Source: Actinomycetota bacterium (GTDB lineage Bacteria; Actinomycetota; Thermoleophilia; Solirubrobacterales; Solirubrobacteraceae). From it: a DNA stretch of 5,127 nucleotides. Within the stretch, counting starts at the first letter, position 1, and each line of letters opens with the position of its first letter. Positions 4,123-5,127 of the stretch are shown here, piece by piece. The DNA lies in NCBI GenBank assembly GCA_009699915.1, contig WLNG01000124.1, forward strand, positions 1 through 5,127, given 5' to 3'. The notes under the pieces were generated by a model. The model worked only from the letters and a program-made list of their open reading frames with translations, searched no databases and had not been told where the DNA came from. Position numbers and translations under genes: made by a program.

Positions 4123-5127
4123 CAGCTCTGACCGGCCCGCTCAAGCAGCGCGACGCACTCGATGTGCGGCGTCTGCGGGAACTGATCGACGACGCGCACC
4201 TTCACCAGCCGGTAGCCCTCCTCGACGAGCTGCGCCGCGTTCGGCGCGAGCGTCGTCGGGTTGCAGGAGACGTAGACGATGCGCTTCGGTGCGGCCTGCG
4301 CGATCCGCGCGACGACCTTGCTCGAGAGCCCGGCGCGCGGCGGATCAACGACGATGAGGTCCGGACGCTCGGCGCGCGCGGCGAGCTCCTTGAGTACGAC
4401 GCGCACATCGCCGGGGATGAAGCGGGCGTTGGCGATCTCGTTCGCGCGGGCGTTGCGCTGCGCGTCCTCGACCGCCTCGGGGACGATCTCGACCCCCGTG
4501 ACCTCGGCCGCGCGCGGCGCCAGCGTCAGACCGATCGTCCCGATGCCACAGCAGAGGTCGTAGACGCGCTCCCAGCCCTGCAGCGCGGCGTATTCGCCGA
4601 CGATCCCATAGAGCGCCTCGGCCATCTGCGTGTTCGTCTGAAAGAACGCTTCGGAGCTGAGCGAGAAGCGCATGCCGCAGAGCTCCTCCTCGATCGCCGG
4701 CGTCCCGGAGAGCAGCTCGTCGCGGCCCCCGCGCGTGGTCTCCGCCACCCCAGGAGCCTGCGTCCAGATGATGCTCTCGACGTCCTCCAGCGCGGCGGTG
4801 AAGGCGTCGGTGTCGAACGGGCCCGGCGAGGTCACCAGGCGCAGCTGCGCCTGGCCGGTGCGCACGCCCTCGCGCACGATGAGGTTGCGCAGGAAGCCAT
4901 TCTGCTCGCGACGGTCATAGGGCCGCAGATCCTGGGCGCGCAGCGCCTCCAGCGCGCGCGTGCGCAGTTCATTCCCGCGGGCCGAGGCGAGCAGACAGTC
5001 TTCGAGTGACTCGATCCGCGACCACGACCCCGGCGCGTGGAAGCCGCAGATGAGCTCGCCCTCCTGCCCCTGGCCGAAGGAGTACTCGAGCTTGTTGCGG
5101 TAGCGCCACTGCTCCACCGCGGGGACG
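4122..5127 (-). CDS. TrmA/RlmD-family RNA (uracil-C5-)methyltransferase (5' end outside window)
   Basis: Methylates C5 of a uridine in 23S rRNA (RlmC/RlmD type) or tRNA (TrmA type) using S-adenosylmethionine. The visible part is about 335 residues; numbers count from the GTG at 5117. That GTG is very probably internal, because the frame stays open (VPAV) to the window edge and WRYRNKLEYSFG is an internal family motif. The missing part should carry the TRAM RNA-binding domain and the first cluster cysteines. Seen: RYRNKLEYSFG (5-15), Cys41 in EDCLLA, matching the last cysteine of the RlmD iron-sulfur site, FLRNLIVREG (75-84), SSEAFFQTNTQ (154-164) for uracil contact, SAM motif DLCCGIGTIGL (187-197), DPPRAGL (258-264), SCNP (284-287) with nucleophile Cys285, and DQFPQTPHIECVALL (311-325) with general base Glu320. 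All catalytic residues are present, so it should be active. It heads the minus-strand operon and is coupled by TGATG to the oxidoreductase. Which RNA position it modifies cannot be decided here. Confidence 0.93.
   Translation of the reverse strand, partial: VPAVEQWRYRNKLEYSFGQGQEGELICGFHAPGSWSRIESLEDCLLASARGNELRTRALEALRAQDLRPYDRREQNGFLRNLIVREGVRTGQAQLRLVTSPGPFDTDAFTAALEDVESIIWTQAPGVAETTRGGRDELLSGTPAIEEELCGMRFSLSSEAFFQTNTQMAEALYGIVGEYAALQGWERVYDLCCGIGTIGLTLAPRAAEVTGVEIVPEAVEDAQRNARANEIANARFIPGDVRVVLKELAARAERPDLIVVDPPRAGLSSKVVARIAQAAPKRIVYVSCNPTTLAPNAAQLVEEGYRLVKVRVVDQFPQTPHIECVALLERAGQS

Noticed and set aside
4164..5009. Plus-strand open frame (281 residues) opposite the methyltransferase
   Set aside because: Arg/Leu/Asp-rich antisense translation without motifs; the minus strand carries all catalytic motifs of the TrmA family.
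5115..5117. GTG at 5117 as the start of the RNA methyltransferase
   Set aside because: The frame remains open to the window edge and the protein would lack the N-terminal region and begin right at an internal conserved motif, so the gene is cut by the window.
1..5127. CRISPR arrays, tRNA/rRNA genes, insertion sequences, phage genes
   Set aside because: No spaced repeats, no tRNA- or rRNA-like stretches and no transposase or integrase motifs seen on either strand; nearly every base is in a recognised chromosomal gene.

Overview
The window is GC-rich bacterial chromosome, densely packed with six genes and almost no spacer DNA. The gene content points to an actinobacterium: an inositol-1-phosphate synthase of bacterial/actinobacterial type beside a PimA-like glycosyltransferase fold. 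Very high GC, apparently leaderless starts with a TAT-type -10 box, and a glycosyltransferase-PHP fusion make a Thermoleophilia/Solirubrobacterales-like lineage my best guess. That placement is inference from composition and gene type, not proven here.

Layout. Positions 1-321 (+) hold the 3' end of inositol-1-phosphate synthase, with an unusual Lys/Arg/Ala-rich tail. A 14-bp GC hairpin (333-363), the likely terminator, follows. A putative -10 box (393-398) then lies directly upstream of a two-gene (+) operon: a large fusion of a PimA-like but catalytically degenerate GT4 fold to an intact PHP metal-phosphoesterase domain (406-2292), and a uracil-DNA-glycosylase-fold protein (2292-2945). The second protein keeps its iron-sulfur cysteines but has lost the family's active-site motifs. 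The two genes overlap by one base (TGATG). After 56 bases comes a 58-residue CxxC...CxxH protein with an acidic tail (3002-3178, +), which seems to have its own promoter.

The right half is a convergent (-) strand operon: a TrmA/RlmD-type RNA uracil-C5-methyltransferase (entering from beyond 5127, ending at 4122), coupled by another TGATG overlap to a PIG3-type zinc-free NADPH:quinone oxidoreductase (4122-3175). The oxidoreductase stop overlaps the end of the small CxxC gene by four bases.

How they fit together. The (-) strand genes are ordinary housekeeping/redox functions. The (+) strand pair is the most intriguing part: two translationally coupled proteins, each built on a well-known enzyme fold whose signature catalytic residues have been replaced, with an apparently active PHP phosphoesterase attached to one of them. 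Their position downstream of inositol phosphate synthase, and the resemblance of the fold to phosphatidylinositol mannosyltransferase, hint at an inositol/phosphoinositide link, but a nucleic-acid role is equally compatible with the partner.
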